DNA from: Burkholderia sp. NRF60-BP8
Lineage (GTDB): Bacteria > Pseudomonadota > Gammaproteobacteria > Burkholderiales > Burkholderiaceae
Direction: 5' to 3'
NCBI RefSeq assembly: GCF_001522585.2
Contig: NZ_CP013373.1
Span: forward strand, 744,001 to 808,000
Length of the DNA stretch: 64,000 nucleotides
A program made the translations under genes and the position numbers. This document shows, piece after piece, positions 53,807 through 62,482 of this stretch. Under the pieces are notes generated by a model. The model ran no database searches. It was not told the DNA's origin and worked only from the letters and a program-made list of their open reading frames with translations. Each line of letters begins with the position of its first letter. Position 1 is the first letter of the stretch.

Positions 53807-54249
53807 AAGGCCGCCTGTCGATGTGCCGAGCGGCCGGATTCACGCTGATCGAACTGATGATCGTGCTTGCGATCGTCGCGGTGCTGGCCGGGTGGGGTAT
53901 TCCGTCGTATCGCGAGCATGTCGTGCGTGTTCACCGCGCGTCGGCGGTGTCCGCGCTGTACCGTGCGGCCCAATATCTCGAAACGCTGGACGGTGCGCCG
54001 CCTGCGGCACTGCCGGATGCGCTCGCGCATGCGCCGCCGGACGGGCATGCCGTGTATCGATTGACGCTCGGGCGGCCCGACGGCGACGATTCGCCGGTGA
54101 GCTATGAACTGGCAGCGACGCCGCTCGACACCGGCCCGATGCGCGACGATGCATGCGGCACGTTCACGCTGCGCTCGGACGGGACGAAGGGCAATGCAGG
54201 AAACGATGGCGCCGATGAGCCGCGCGCGGTCTGCTGGGGCGGGCGCTGA
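53803..54249 (+). CDS. Minor pilin, PilE type
   Basis: A 148-residue prepilin with the classical leader MKGRLSMCRAAG/FTLIELMIVLAIVAVLAGWGIPSYREHV. The C-terminal Cys pair (DDACGTFTL and AVCWGG) closes a D-loop like that of PilE/ComP. Last gene of the fimT-pilV-W-X-E unit. No pilY1 or pilE major pilin is nearby in the window. Confidence 0.85.
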   Translation: MKGRLSMCRAAGFTLIELMIVLAIVAVLAGWGIPSYREHVVRVHRASAVSALYRAAQYLETLDGAPPAALPDALAHAPPDGHAVYRLTLGRPDGDDSPVSYELAATPLDTGPMRDDACGTFTLRSDGTKGNAGNDGADEPRAVCWGGR

Positions 54250-54304
54250 GTTCGCAAGAAAGGCGCGCAGCGGCCATGGCCGTGCGCGCGGGGGATGCCG
54301 ACGG

Positions 54305-54748
54305 TCAGTCGTCGTGTGCGTCGAGCCCGCGCTCGTCGCGGGACTGTTTCCAAATCCGGTAGACCTCCCATGCGGCGAAGCCGAGCGTGCCCCACTTCAA
54401 CGCGGGGCCTGCACTCGCGCGCAGCAGCGAGCGAACGGGTTTCGCCAGCACGAGCGATGCGAGCGAGCTCAGCATCGGATACTGGTTGACGAGCTGACCG
54501 AGGCTTGCGTTCAGGTTCTTGGCCGACTGGCCGAACTTGTGGGAGGACAGGCCGGGGATGAACACCTTGAGCCAGCTGAAACGCGTGACGGCCTGACGCA
54601 TTTCGGCGGCGGCTTCCGCGAGTTCGAGCCGCTCGACTTCGGATCGCAGGATCAGCAATTCCTTGCGGAGCGCGCGGTGCTGCGATGCGCTCCAGTTCGA
54701 TCGCGACGAATGGGAGCGGGATGAATTGCCCGTGATGTTCTGGCTCAT
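54305..54748 (-). CDS. Hypothetical protein of the YqjD-YqjE cluster (DUF3318-like)
   Basis: A 147-residue protein with a helical N-terminal region (HRALRKELLILRSEVERLELAEAAAEMRQAV) and a weakly hydrophobic C-terminal half. It follows the YqjE- and YqjD-like genes on the same strand, at the position of yqjK in E. coli, and I believe it belongs to DUF3318. Role unknown; likely membrane-associated. Confidence 0.7.
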   Translation of the reverse strand: MSQNITGNSSRSHSSRSNWSASQHRALRKELLILRSEVERLELAEAAAEMRQAVTRFSWLKVFIPGLSSHKFGQSAKNLNASLGQLVNQYPMLSSLASLVLAKPVRSLLRASAGPALKWGTLGFAAWEVYRIWKQSRDERGLDAHDD

Positions 54749-54791
54749 GGCGCGTCGGCGAGATAGGTGGGAGGGATGAGCGCGAGGGCGT

Positions 54792-55181
54792 TCACGACTT
54801 GCCGCGGAACAGGTCGCGGTCTTTCTCGAGTTCGGCGAGCGTGGCCTCGAACACGGTCGGCGCGTCGCGCAGGCCCGAGCGGGCCTTCAGCGCGCACACG
54901 ATGCCGCCAACGGCATACAGCGCGGTGATCGCGGCGAGCGCCTGCCAGCGGTAGGTATCCCAGAACGCGATCGCGACCAGCACGGTCAGGCTGATGAGCG
55001 CCATCGTCGCGAGCATCATCGCGGCGAGTCCGAGGAACAGCACGCCCATCAGGCGCTCCTTCTCCTCGGCGAGCTCGATGCCCACCAGTTCGAGGCGCGT
55101 CTGCAGAAGGCCGATGGCGGAGCCGACGAGGCGGCGCAGCGGTCCTTGACCGGACGGCTGCGAGGGGGTGTCTGTCGTCAT
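54792..55181 (-). CDS. YqjE-like membrane protein (putative holin-superfamily III fold)
   Basis: A 129-residue protein with two membrane hairpins (LMGVLFLGLAAMMLATMALISLTVLVAIAFW and ALAAITALYAVGGIVCALKA). The start LLQTRLELVGIELAEEKERL is typical of the YqjE/holin-like family. It lies between YqjD-like and DUF3318-like genes. The family is general membrane-associated, not a phage gene here. Confidence 0.85.
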   Translation of the reverse strand: MTTDTPSQPSGQGPLRRLVGSAIGLLQTRLELVGIELAEEKERLMGVLFLGLAAMMLATMALISLTVLVAIAFWDTYRWQALAAITALYAVGGIVCALKARSGLRDAPTVFEATLAELEKDRDLFRGKS

Positions 55182-55300
55182 GGATGAGGGGCTTGCGCGT
55201 GCAGTGAGCAGCTAGGACAAAGCCGGCCGGCGCAGCCGGCTGGCTTCGACGCCCGCGGGCCGCGCGACGCGGCCTGCGGGACGAAACGGCGCTGAGCGTG

Positions 55301-55603
55301 TTACTTGCGGTTGATCAGCAGGCCGATCAGCACGCCGACGCCGGCGGCCACGCCGATCGACGTCCACGGATGCTCGTGCACGTAGTCGTCGGTCGCGCGC
55401 GCGGCCTTCTTGCCTTTCTCGACCACCACGACCTGGACGTCGGCCGCCTTTTCCTTGGCCTGCTTCAGGCGAGACATGGCCTTCTCGCGCAGCTCGGCCG
55501 CACGGTCGCCCGTGCTGCTCGCCGCTTGCTTGAGCAGGTCTTCGGCGTCCGAGAGAACGGTTTTGATATCCGACATCAGTTTCTCCTTGTTGATTTCCGA
55601 CAT
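55301..55603 (-). CDS. ElaB/YqjD-family ribosome-anchoring membrane protein (DUF883)
   Basis: A 100-residue protein: amphipathic helical domain (about residues 5-70) and one C-terminal transmembrane helix WTSIGVAAGVGVLIGLLINRK, typical of YqjD/ElaB/YgaM, which tether stationary-phase ribosomes to the membrane. GAAGGGAG precedes the ATG at 55603. First of a three-gene unit. Confidence 0.92.
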   Translation of the reverse strand: MSEINKEKLMSDIKTVLSDAEDLLKQAASSTGDRAAELREKAMSRLKQAKEKAADVQVVVVEKGKKAARATDDYVHEHPWTSIGVAAGVGVLIGLLINRK

Positions 55604-55920
55604 TGCAACTCCCTTCGTGCTGTCATGCTGCAGGTTCACATCGTAGCGAAACCCCTGCCTGCTGGCGAGCCGGGAAGACACACGGCGGCAGCGCAAGACT
55701 GCATGGTAAACGACTTGTAATCATGAACAGAGCGACAAAGGATTGAAAAGTTTCCCTCGCGGCCCTCCGCCCCGCGACGACGCCGGGTAAAAATGACAAA
55801 AAAGTATGAATATCAAACGGAATAATCGTTCGCACGGCCCATTGCTTCCCGTAAGCTGATGGACTGCCTCGCGCTGTCCGGCGCGCGGTTTCAACCAGCA
55901 TCGTTCGAGGAGGGAACATC
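55604..55920. other. Divergent promoter region of YqjD-like and peroxiredoxin genes
   Basis: 317 bases with no gene. The part at 55795-55835 is rich in A and T. A redox-regulated promoter for the peroxiredoxin would be expected, but I could not identify an OxyR site with confidence. GGAGGG lies ahead of the peroxiredoxin ATG. Confidence 0.4.
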
Positions 55921-56559
55921 ATGAGTCTGCGTCTTGGCGACATCGCACCGGATTTCGAGCAGGAATCGAGCCTGGGCACCATCAAGTTTCACGAGTGGCT
56001 CGGCAACAGCTGGGGTGTCCTGTTCTCCCATCCGGCCGACTACACGCCGGTGTGCACGACCGAACTCGGGCTGACCTCGAAGCTGAAGGGCGAATTCGAG
56101 AAGCGCAACGTGAAGGTGATCGCGCTGTCGGTCGACGGCGTCGAATCGCACAAGGGCTGGATCAACGACATCAACGAAACGCAGTCGACGGTCGTGGGCT
56201 TCCCGATCATCGCCGACGCGGATCGCAAGGTATCGCAGCTGTACGACATGATTCACCCGAACGCGAACGAAACGCTGACGGTGCGTTCGCTGTTCGTGAT
56301 CGACCCGAACAAGAAGGTGCGGCTCACGATCACCTATCCGGCCAGCACGGGGCGCAACTTCGACGAAGTGCTGCGCGTGATCGATTCGTTGCAACTGACC
56401 GACAATTACAAGGTCGCGACGCCCGGCAACTGGAAGGACGGCGACGACGTCGTGATCGTGCCGTCGCTGCAGGATCCGGAAGAGTTGAAGAAGCGCTTCC
56501 CGAAGGGCTTCAACGCGGTGCGTCCGTATCTGCGCCTGACGCCGCAGCCGAACAAGTAA
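55921..56559 (+). CDS. 1-Cys peroxiredoxin (Prx6-type)
   Basis: A 212-residue peroxidase that reduces peroxides with the peroxidatic Cys45 in SHPADYTPVCTTELG. No other cysteine is present, so it is a 1-Cys enzyme and needs an external reductant. The 1-Cys extension ends with the C-terminal dimerization arm (GFNAVRPYLRLTPQP). A GGAGGG box precedes the ATG. Ends at a strong terminator. Confidence 0.94.
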   Translation: MSLRLGDIAPDFEQESSLGTIKFHEWLGNSWGVLFSHPADYTPVCTTELGLTSKLKGEFEKRNVKVIALSVDGVESHKGWINDINETQSTVVGFPIIADADRKVSQLYDMIHPNANETLTVRSLFVIDPNKKVRLTITYPASTGRNFDEVLRVIDSLQLTDNYKVATPGNWKDGDDVVIVPSLQDPEELKKRFPKGFNAVRPYLRLTPQPNK

Positions 56560-56594
56560 GCAGCGGCTGCCCGGAGCCGCGGCTGCGACGACGA

Positions 56595-56628
56595 AGGCCC
56601 GCCCGGCAGCGATGCCGGGCGGGCCTTT
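56595..56628 (+). terminator. Rho-independent terminator after the peroxiredoxin gene
   Basis: GGCCCGCCCGGCA and TGCCGGGCGGGCC form a 13-bp stem around GCGA, followed by TTTT. It serves the peroxiredoxin gene, and on the other strand AAGG precedes it, so it may also stop the converging gcdH transcript. Confidence 0.9.
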
Positions 56629-56684
56629 TCCGTGGCGGCGTGCGCGGGCGCGGCATCGCTGCCGCGCGCGTCATGGCCGGATCG

Positions 56685-57872
56685 TCAGAAGAATGCCTGG
56701 ATACCCGTCTGCGCGCGGCCGAGGATCAGCGCGTGGATGTCGTGCGTGCCTTCGTACGTGTTGACCACCTCGAGGTTCACGAGGTGGCGCGCGACGCCGA
56801 ATTCGTCGGAGATGCCGTTGCCGCCGAGCATGTCGCGCGCGAGGCGGGCGATGTCGAGCGCCTTGCCGCACGAATTGCGCTTCATGATCGACGTGATTTC
56901 GACGGCGGCCGTGCCTTCGTCCTTCATCCGGCCGAGGCGCAGCACGCCTTGCAGGCCGAGCGTGATTTCGGTCTGCATGTCGGCGAGTTTCTTCTGAATC
57001 AACTGGTTCGCGGCGAGCGGCCGGCCGAACTGCTGGCGGTCGAGCACGTACTGGCGCGCGGTGTGCCAGCACGACTCGGCGGCGCCGAGCGCGCCCCACG
57101 CGATCCCGTAGCGCGCCGAGTTCAGGCAGGTGAACGGGCCGCGCAGGCCGCTCACGTTCGGCATCAGGTTCTCTTCGGGCACGAACACCTCGTCGAGGAC
57201 GATCTCGCCGGTGATCGATGCGCGCAGCCCGACCTTGCCGTGGATCGCCGGCGCCGACAGGCCCTTCCAGCCCTTCTCGAGGATGAAGCCGCGGATCGCG
57301 TCCTTGCCGTTTTCTTCCAGCTTCGCCCACACGACGAACACGTCGGCGATCGGCGAGTTGGTGATCCACATCTTCGCGCCGGACAGCGAGTAGCCGCCCG
57401 GCACCTTCTTCGCGCGCGTGACCATGCTGCCCGGATCGGAGCCGTGGTTCGGCTCGGTCAGGCCGAAGCAGCCGATCCATTCGCCGGTCGCGAGCTTCGG
57501 CAGGTATTTCTGCTTCTGCGCGTCGGAGCCGAATTCGTGGATCGGCACCATCACGAGCGACGACTGCACGGACATCATCGACCGGTAGCCCGAATCGACA
57601 CGCTCGACTTCGCGCGCGATCAACCCGTAGCTCACGTAGTTGAGGCCGGGGCCGCCGTATTCCTCGGGAATCGTCGGGCCGAGCAGGCCGACCTCGCCCA
57701 TCTCGCGAAAGATGGCCGCGTCGGTGCGTTCGTGGCGGAACGCTTCGGTGACGCGCGGCGCGAGCTTGTCCTGTGCGTACGCCTGCGCGGCATCGCGGAC
57801 CATTCGCTCTTCCTCGGTCAGTTGCTGGTCGAGCAGCAGCGGATCGTCCCAATGAAAAGTTGCAGCACTCAT
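56685..57872 (-). CDS. gcdH: Glutaryl-CoA dehydrogenase
   Basis: A 395-residue acyl-CoA dehydrogenase. GcdH oxidizes and decarboxylates glutaryl-CoA to crotonyl-CoA in lysine and tryptophan catabolism. FAD and substrate motifs [17 protein letters not shown] and [16 protein letters not shown], and the C-terminal catalytic base Glu374 in [16 protein letters not shown], are typical of GcdH. Arg-rich binding residues of the glutaryl side ([10 protein letters not shown]) fit. An IclR regulator is divergent 213 bases away and probably controls it. Confidence 0.94.
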   Translation of the reverse strand: MSAATFHWDDPLLLDQQLTEEERMVRDAAQAYAQDKLAPRVTEAFRHERTDAAIFREMGEVGLLGPTIPEEYGGPGLNYVSYGLIAREVERVDSGYRSMMSVQSSLVMVPIHEFGSDAQKQKYLPKLATGEWIGCFGLTEPNHGSDPGSMVTRAKKVPGGYSLSGAKMWITNSPIADVFVVWAKLEENGKDAIRGFILEKGWKGLSAPAIHGKVGLRASITGEIVLDEVFVPEENLMPNVSGLRGPFTCLNSARYGIAWGALGAAESCWHTARQYVLDRQQFGRPLAANQLIQKKLADMQTEITLGLQGVLRLGRMKDEGTAAVEITSIMKRNSCGKALDIARLARDMLGGNGISDEFGVARHLVNLEVVNTYEGTHDIHALILGRAQTGIQAFF

Positions 57873-58034
57873 CGTCTCATCTCCTGTCGGCCCGAGTGGC
57901 GCTGACTCGGCCCCATGCTTTGCGGTCGGTCGGAGCGGGCGCCTCGGCGTCGACTCCGCCCCCGTGTTTTTCGGTCGGGCAGAGGGGCCTTCGGTGCCTG
58001 CTCCGGGCTGGTGCGTGAAGTTCGCTTGACTTGC

Positions 58035-58051
58035 GTTCCGCTGTGCGGAAC
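58035..58051. promoter_or_regulatory. Palindromic site between gcdH and its IclR regulator
   Basis: GTTCCGC-TGT-GCGGAAC is a perfect 7-bp inverted repeat with a 3-base spacer. On the plus strand it lies within a candidate promoter TTGACT (58026-58031), 17 bases, AACAAT (58049-58054). IclR-family regulators bind such short palindromes; autoregulation of the regulator gene and control of gcdH are likely. Confidence 0.6.
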
Positions 58052-58085
58052 AATGTTTTGCAAATCGAACTCAGTGTAGCACCGG

Positions 58086-58877
58086 ATGACACTTTCAACC
58101 ATCGACGACACCCCGATCGACGAGCGCAAGTTCGTCGTCGCGCTCGCGCGCGGGCTCGACCTGCTGCGCGCCTTCCGGCCCGGCGAGACGATGCTGGGCA
58201 ATCGTGATTTCGCGGAACGCACGGGCCTGCCGAAGGCGACGGTGAACCGGCTCGCCTATACGCTGACGGTGCTCGGCTATCTGCGCTACGACGAGACGCT
58301 CGGAAAGTATGCGCTGGACGCCGGCGTGCTGTCGCTCGGCTACGCGCTGCTGTCGGGCTCGGGGACGATCGATCTCGCGCGGCCGCACATGCAGGCGCTG
58401 GCGCGCGAGATCGGCGCGGCCGTGTCGCTCGGCTGCCGCGACGGGCTCGACATGATCTACCTGGAGACGATCCGCAGCGAGACCGCGTTGACGCTCGGGC
58501 TCGCGCCCGGTTCGCGGCTGTCGATGCTGACGAGCTCGATGGGGCGCGCGTACCTGGCCGTGCAGCCGGAGGACGCGCGCCGCGCGCTCTATGCCGAGCT
58601 GCACCGCGCGGCCGGCGGCGCGGCCGACGCCGATGCGCTCGTCGAGGCCGCGCAGCGCGCGGTGGCCGAGTTCTCGACGGGCGGTTGCTGCTATTCGTTC
58701 CGCGCGTGGCACATGGACGTGAACGCGGCGGCCGTGCCGTTTCGCGAGCTGCGCGAGGGGCGCTGGCTGATCCTGAGCTGCAGCGGCCCCGCGTCGTCGA
58801 TGGACGAGGACGTGTTTCGCACGCGGGTCGGACCGCGACTGAAGGCGCTCGCGCAGCGGCTCGGGCCGACGATCTGA
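58086..58877 (+). CDS. IclR-family transcriptional regulator
   Basis: A 263-residue regulator: winged HTH in the first 80 residues (FVVALARGLDLLRAFRPGE and RTGLPKATVNRLAYTLTVLGYL) and an IclR effector domain (about residues 85-255) with conserved SSMGRAYLA and the GCCYSFRAWHMDVNAAAVPF ligand loop. It is divergent from gcdH and is likely its regulator, perhaps responding to glutarate or glutaryl-CoA; a lysine-degradation signal is inference. Confidence 0.92.
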   Translation: MTLSTIDDTPIDERKFVVALARGLDLLRAFRPGETMLGNRDFAERTGLPKATVNRLAYTLTVLGYLRYDETLGKYALDAGVLSLGYALLSGSGTIDLARPHMQALAREIGAAVSLGCRDGLDMIYLETIRSETALTLGLAPGSRLSMLTSSMGRAYLAVQPEDARRALYAELHRAAGGAADADALVEAAQRAVAEFSTGGCCYSFRAWHMDVNAAAVPFRELREGRWLILSCSGPASSMDEDVFRTRVGPRLKALAQRLGPTI

Positions 58878-59036
58878 GCAAGCGCGCGGGCGTTGCCGTC
58901 GCGCGGCAACCGGTTCGTGCGTGCCGGGGCGGCGTGGGGTGCGGAGGCGGCGCGGCGCCGTTGCGTATTGCGGTATTGCGCGACGGGAGAACCGCGCTCA
59001 TCATCGTTCGCGTGCTTCCCGACGACGAGGTTTGCA

Positions 59037-59447
59037 ATGACGCACTCCGAACCGATGGAAGGCGGATGCGCGTGCGGCGCGATCCGCTACCGTATCGCCG
59101 ACGTTCCCACCGACGCGGGCTTTTGCCACTGCCGGCTGTGCCAGCGCACGACCGGCGCGGCGGTCCTTGCGTCGGCATCAGTGCCGATCGGCGCATTCGA
59201 ATACCTGCAGGGCGAACCGACCGTCTATGCATCGAGCGCGTGGGGTGAGCGGCGCTTCTGCGGCCGTTGCGGCGCGCAGCTCGAATACCGGCGCTCCGAC
59301 GCGCCGCAGACGGTCGAGATCAATTACGCGACGCTCGACGAACCGTCGAGGCTGCGTCCGGCGTGGCATGTCTGGTACGGGGATCGATTCCCCGGCATCG
59401 AGATCGGCGACGGTCTACCGAAGTACGACGACGGCGGACCGGAATAG
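59037..59447 (+). CDS. GFA-family zinc protein (glutathione-dependent formaldehyde-activating enzyme-like)
   Basis: A 136-residue CENP-V/GFA fold protein. Zinc cysteines are seen in GGCACGAIRY, CHCRLCQR and FCGRCGAQLEY. These proteins are often called Gfa or S-(hydroxymethyl)glutathione synthase, but most members have unknown substrates. The ATG at 59037 is preferred because the protein then begins shortly before the zinc motif; upstream is non-homologous. Confidence 0.88.
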   Translation: MTHSEPMEGGCACGAIRYRIADVPTDAGFCHCRLCQRTTGAAVLASASVPIGAFEYLQGEPTVYASSAWGERRFCGRCGAQLEYRRSDAPQTVEINYATLDEPSRLRPAWHVWYGDRFPGIEIGDGLPKYDDGGPE

Positions 59448-59636
59448 GCGCGACATCGGCGTCGCTGCACCGGTGGTGTGGGGCGCGCACAAACGCGCTC
59501 GGCCTTGCTGCATGAACGAACCGGGAACCGACCGGCGTCGCGCCGCGCTGCGTGCTGAAACCCGATCCGCGAAGCGACACGACACCGGAGTCCGCCATCC
59601 GGCGCGCTGCCCGCGCGCGCCTTCCCCGTCGGTCGC

Positions 59637-60440
59637 TCAGGCCGTCACGACCTTCGCGAACACCGGCCCCTGCATGAACCGCACGTCGTGCTGGCGCAGC
59701 AGCTCGCACTGCGTCTCGTCGACGACGCCGTCGAAGATCAGTGGAATCCGCACGCGCTGTGCGTAGGCGACGAGCGCCTTGACCATCCCGTCGCGCAACG
59801 CGATGCCCGCATCCATCTTGATGTAGTCGGGGCGCGCCATGTCCGATTCGACCGCGAGGATGCGGCCCGGGTCCGGCAGCTTGTCCGCGACCTTGAACCC
59901 GTGATGCTGGTAGCTGCGCGTCAGGTAGCCGAGGAACGTCTTGTGGGCGACCGCGACCGCCGGCAGCTCGATCACGATCCGCTCGGGCGGCAGCCCGAAG
60001 CGCTGCAGCACCGACGAGAAATGCTTGCCGTGGTCGTATTTCACGCTCTTGAGCAGCCGCTCGTGCACGCGCAGGAACAACAGCCCGTGGCGCTGCGCCC
60101 CGAAGAAATTGATCGCGTGCAGCGCGCGCGACAGGCGGTCGATCGCGACCAGCGTCTGATCGTCGACGGCCGCGTCGACAGGATCGTGCTGCGCGCCCGT
60201 GACGAGCGTGACGGCCTGGAAGCCGAGCTCGTCGCCGTAGCGCTCGATCGCGTCGGCGAACGACGTCGATTGCGGCGAGCCGGGCATCGTCACGTCGTAG
60301 ATCGGCTCGTACGCGCTGGCGAGCGTGCGCTCGGGCAGATTCGCGCACGCGGTGCCGCCCTCGGCAAGCGCGAGGTGTTCCCGCAGATACGGCAGTTGCC
60401 CGGCACGGGCGACCAGCTCGGGGATGGTAGGCGGAATCAT
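59637..60440 (-). CDS. Degenerate EAL-domain protein
   Basis: A 267-residue protein with the EAL (c-di-GMP phosphodiesterase) fold but with eroded motifs. The EAL tripeptide is replaced (YEPIYDV and a diverged following strand), DDFGTG is absent, and the loop reads DYIKMDAGIAL with FDGVVDETQCELLRQHDVRFMQGPVFAK in place of AEGVE...G...QGY. Metal-binding residues therefore seem lost. Likely a c-di-GMP binding or protein-interaction relic rather than an enzyme. Start ATG 60440. Confidence 0.8.
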   Translation of the reverse strand: MIPPTIPELVARAGQLPYLREHLALAEGGTACANLPERTLASAYEPIYDVTMPGSPQSTSFADAIERYGDELGFQAVTLVTGAQHDPVDAAVDDQTLVAIDRLSRALHAINFFGAQRHGLLFLRVHERLLKSVKYDHGKHFSSVLQRFGLPPERIVIELPAVAVAHKTFLGYLTRSYQHHGFKVADKLPDPGRILAVESDMARPDYIKMDAGIALRDGMVKALVAYAQRVRIPLIFDGVVDETQCELLRQHDVRFMQGPVFAKVVTA

Positions 60441-60793
60441 CGGCGTGAGAAGGAAAAATGGCGGCCGAAAGGGCCGCCTCGTCGACTTGATATTAGCAGT
60501 GCGCGCCGCGCTCGGCTTGGCGTTTCGCTCATATGGTTATCCCGTCCCCGCGCCGATGCCTAGGGTTTACGTTGATTTCACTATTCGTAATTGGTTTTAC
60601 TATTCGTAAATCCAGAATGTGTCGCCGATCAGGCAATGCGGCATGCGGGCGCCGCGAAACGGCGCCGTTGACGAATCAACAGGAAGCAAGGAGCGAGACG
60701 TGGCGGTTGACAGGACAGGCGGGCAGGCGCGCCGGCAGGAGACGGACGGGGCGACGGGCGCGGCGGTGCGCGCACGGCGCGGGTGAGGAGCGG
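60441..60793. other. Upstream region of the monooxygenase operon
   Basis: 353 bases without a gene, between divergent units. It contains the direct repeat described next; otherwise I see only an unexplained G+C-rich stretch at 60690-60780 and a GAGG box before the monooxygenase ATG. Confidence 0.5.
60580..60609 (+). promoter_or_regulatory. Two ACTATTCGTAA direct repeats, probable regulator site
   Basis: ACTATTCGTAA occurs at 60580-60590 and again at 60599-60609, a 19-bp period close to two helix turns. The context TTTCACTATTCGTAA and TTTTACTATTCGTAA extends the match to 14 of 15. It stands about 185 bases before the monooxygenase gene, in A+T-rich DNA, near a possible -10 TACTAT (60598-60603). 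A binding site for a local regulator outside the window is likely. Confidence 0.6.
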
Positions 60794-62455
60794 ATGGCGA
60801 CCATGAGCATCGATTACCAGACGCTGAAGTTCGAGTACCGCGCCCGCGCGCACGACCCGGCCGTCCATCCGGTGATCGTCGTCGGCGCGGGCCCGGTGGG
60901 CCTCGCGGCCGCGATCGACCTCGCCCAGCAGGGCGTACCCGTCGTGCTGCTCGACGACGACGACACGCTGTCGACCGGCTCGCGCGCGATCTGTTTCGCG
61001 AAGCGCACGCTCGAGATCTTCGACCGGCTCGGCTGCGGCGAGCGCTTCGTCGACAAGGGCGTGAGCTGGCACGTCGGCAAGGTGTTCCTGCAGGACGAGC
61101 AGCTTTACGCGTTCGACCTGCTGCCCGAGGAAGGGCATGCGCGCCCCGCGTTCATCAACCTGCAGCAGTACTACGTCGAAGGCTATCTGGCCGATCGCGC
61201 GTTCGAGCTGCCGAACATCGACATCCGCTGGAAGCACAAGGTGACGGGTATCGAGCAGTCGGCCGAACACGCGGTGCTGACCGTCGAGACGCCGGACGGC
61301 GTCGCGACGCTGCGCGCGCAGTACGTGATCGCGGCCGACGGCTCGCGCAGCCCGATGCGCACGATGATGGGCCTGGAAAGTCGCGGCCGCACGTTCAAGG
61401 ACCGCTTCCTGATCGCCGACGTGAAGATGAAGGCGGAGTTTCCGACCGAGCGCTGGTTCTGGTTCGATCCGCCGTTTCACCGCAACCAGTCGGTGCTGCT
61501 GCACCGCCAGCCCGACAACGTGTGGCGCATCGACTTCCAGCTCGGCTGGGATGCCGATCCCGTCGCCGAGAAGCAGCCGGAGCGCGTGATCCCGCGCGTG
61601 CGCGCGCTGCTCGGGCCGGACGTCGAGTTCGAGCTCGAGTGGGTGAGCGTCTATACGTTCCGCTGTCAGCGGATGGACACGTTCCGTCACGGCCGCGTGC
61701 TGTTCGCCGGCGATTCCGCGCACGGCGTGTCGCCGTTCGGCGCGCGCGGCGCGAACAGCGGCGTGCAGGACGCGGACAACCTCGCGTGGAAGCTGAAGCT
61801 GGTGCTCGACGGCCGCGCTCACGAGCGCCTGCTCGACACTTATGCGAGCGAGCGCGAATTCGCGGCCGACGAGAACATCCGCAATTCGACGCGCTCGACC
61901 GACTTCATCACGCCGAAGAGTGCGGTGTCGCGCGTGTTCCGCGATGCGACGCTCAAGCTCGCGCGCGACTGCGAGTTCGCGCGCAAGCTGGTGAACAGCG
62001 GGCGCTTGTCGGTGCCGGCCGTGCTCGCCGATTCGCCGCTCAACACGCCGGACCGCGTCGGCGACGCATTCGCGTGCGCGATGCGGCCGGGCGCGGCGGC
62101 GGCCGATGCGCCGGTGCGCGTGCAGGGCGCGCCGGGCTGGCTGCTGCAGCATCTGCGCGGCGGCTTCACCGGGGTGCTGTTCGGCTTGCCGGGCGATGCG
62201 TCGGCGCTCGCGCAGGCCGTCGGCGGTCTCGCGCTGCCGGTGCGTCCCGTGCTCGTCGTGCCGGCCGGGCACGCGCAGCCGGCGGCCGGCGTCGACGTCG
62301 TGGAGGACGTCGACGGGCTCGCCGCGCGGCGCTACGACGCGCAGCCCGGCACGTTCTATCTGCTGCGCCCCGACCAGCACGTCTGCGCACGCACGCGCAC
62401 GCTCGACCGTCAGGCGATTGCCGACGCACTGGCGCGCGCGACCTGCGCCCGCTGA
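60794..62455 (+). CDS. FAD-dependent aromatic monooxygenase (MhpA-like)
   Basis: A 553-residue flavoprotein hydroxylase. GXGXXG FAD motif VIVVGAGPVGLAAAIDLAQ (about residues 26-44), the DG fold DGSRSPMRTMMG, and the second FAD motif RVLFAGDSAHGVSPFGARGANSGVQDA (GD motif). C-terminal thioredoxin-like domain of about 120 residues as in MhpA and phenol hydroxylase. Substrate is probably a phenolic acid or 3-(3-hydroxyphenyl)propionate-type compound. GAGGAG box 6 bases before the ATG at 60794. A DUF2783 protein and an aromatic-acid transporter follow. Confidence 0.9.
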   Translation: MATMSIDYQTLKFEYRARAHDPAVHPVIVVGAGPVGLAAAIDLAQQGVPVVLLDDDDTLSTGSRAICFAKRTLEIFDRLGCGERFVDKGVSWHVGKVFLQDEQLYAFDLLPEEGHARPAFINLQQYYVEGYLADRAFELPNIDIRWKHKVTGIEQSAEHAVLTVETPDGVATLRAQYVIAADGSRSPMRTMMGLESRGRTFKDRFLIADVKMKAEFPTERWFWFDPPFHRNQSVLLHRQPDNVWRIDFQLGWDADPVAEKQPERVIPRVRALLGPDVEFELEWVSVYTFRCQRMDTFRHGRVLFAGDSAHGVSPFGARGANSGVQDADNLAWKLKLVLDGRAHERLLDTYASEREFAADENIRNSTRSTDFITPKSAVSRVFRDATLKLARDCEFARKLVNSGRLSVPAVLADSPLNTPDRVGDAFACAMRPGAAAADAPVRVQGAPGWLLQHLRGGFTGVLFGLPGDASALAQAVGGLALPVRPVLVVPAGHAQPAAGVDVVEDVDGLAARRYDAQPGTFYLLRPDQHVCARTRTLDRQAIADALARATCAR

Positions 62456-62482
62456 TACGACAAAGACACCGGAGACACCGTC

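Noticed and set aside
54792..55181. Prophage holin
   Set aside because: The holin-like family label is misleading; neighbours are YqjD- and DUF3318-type genes and no phage genes exist nearby.
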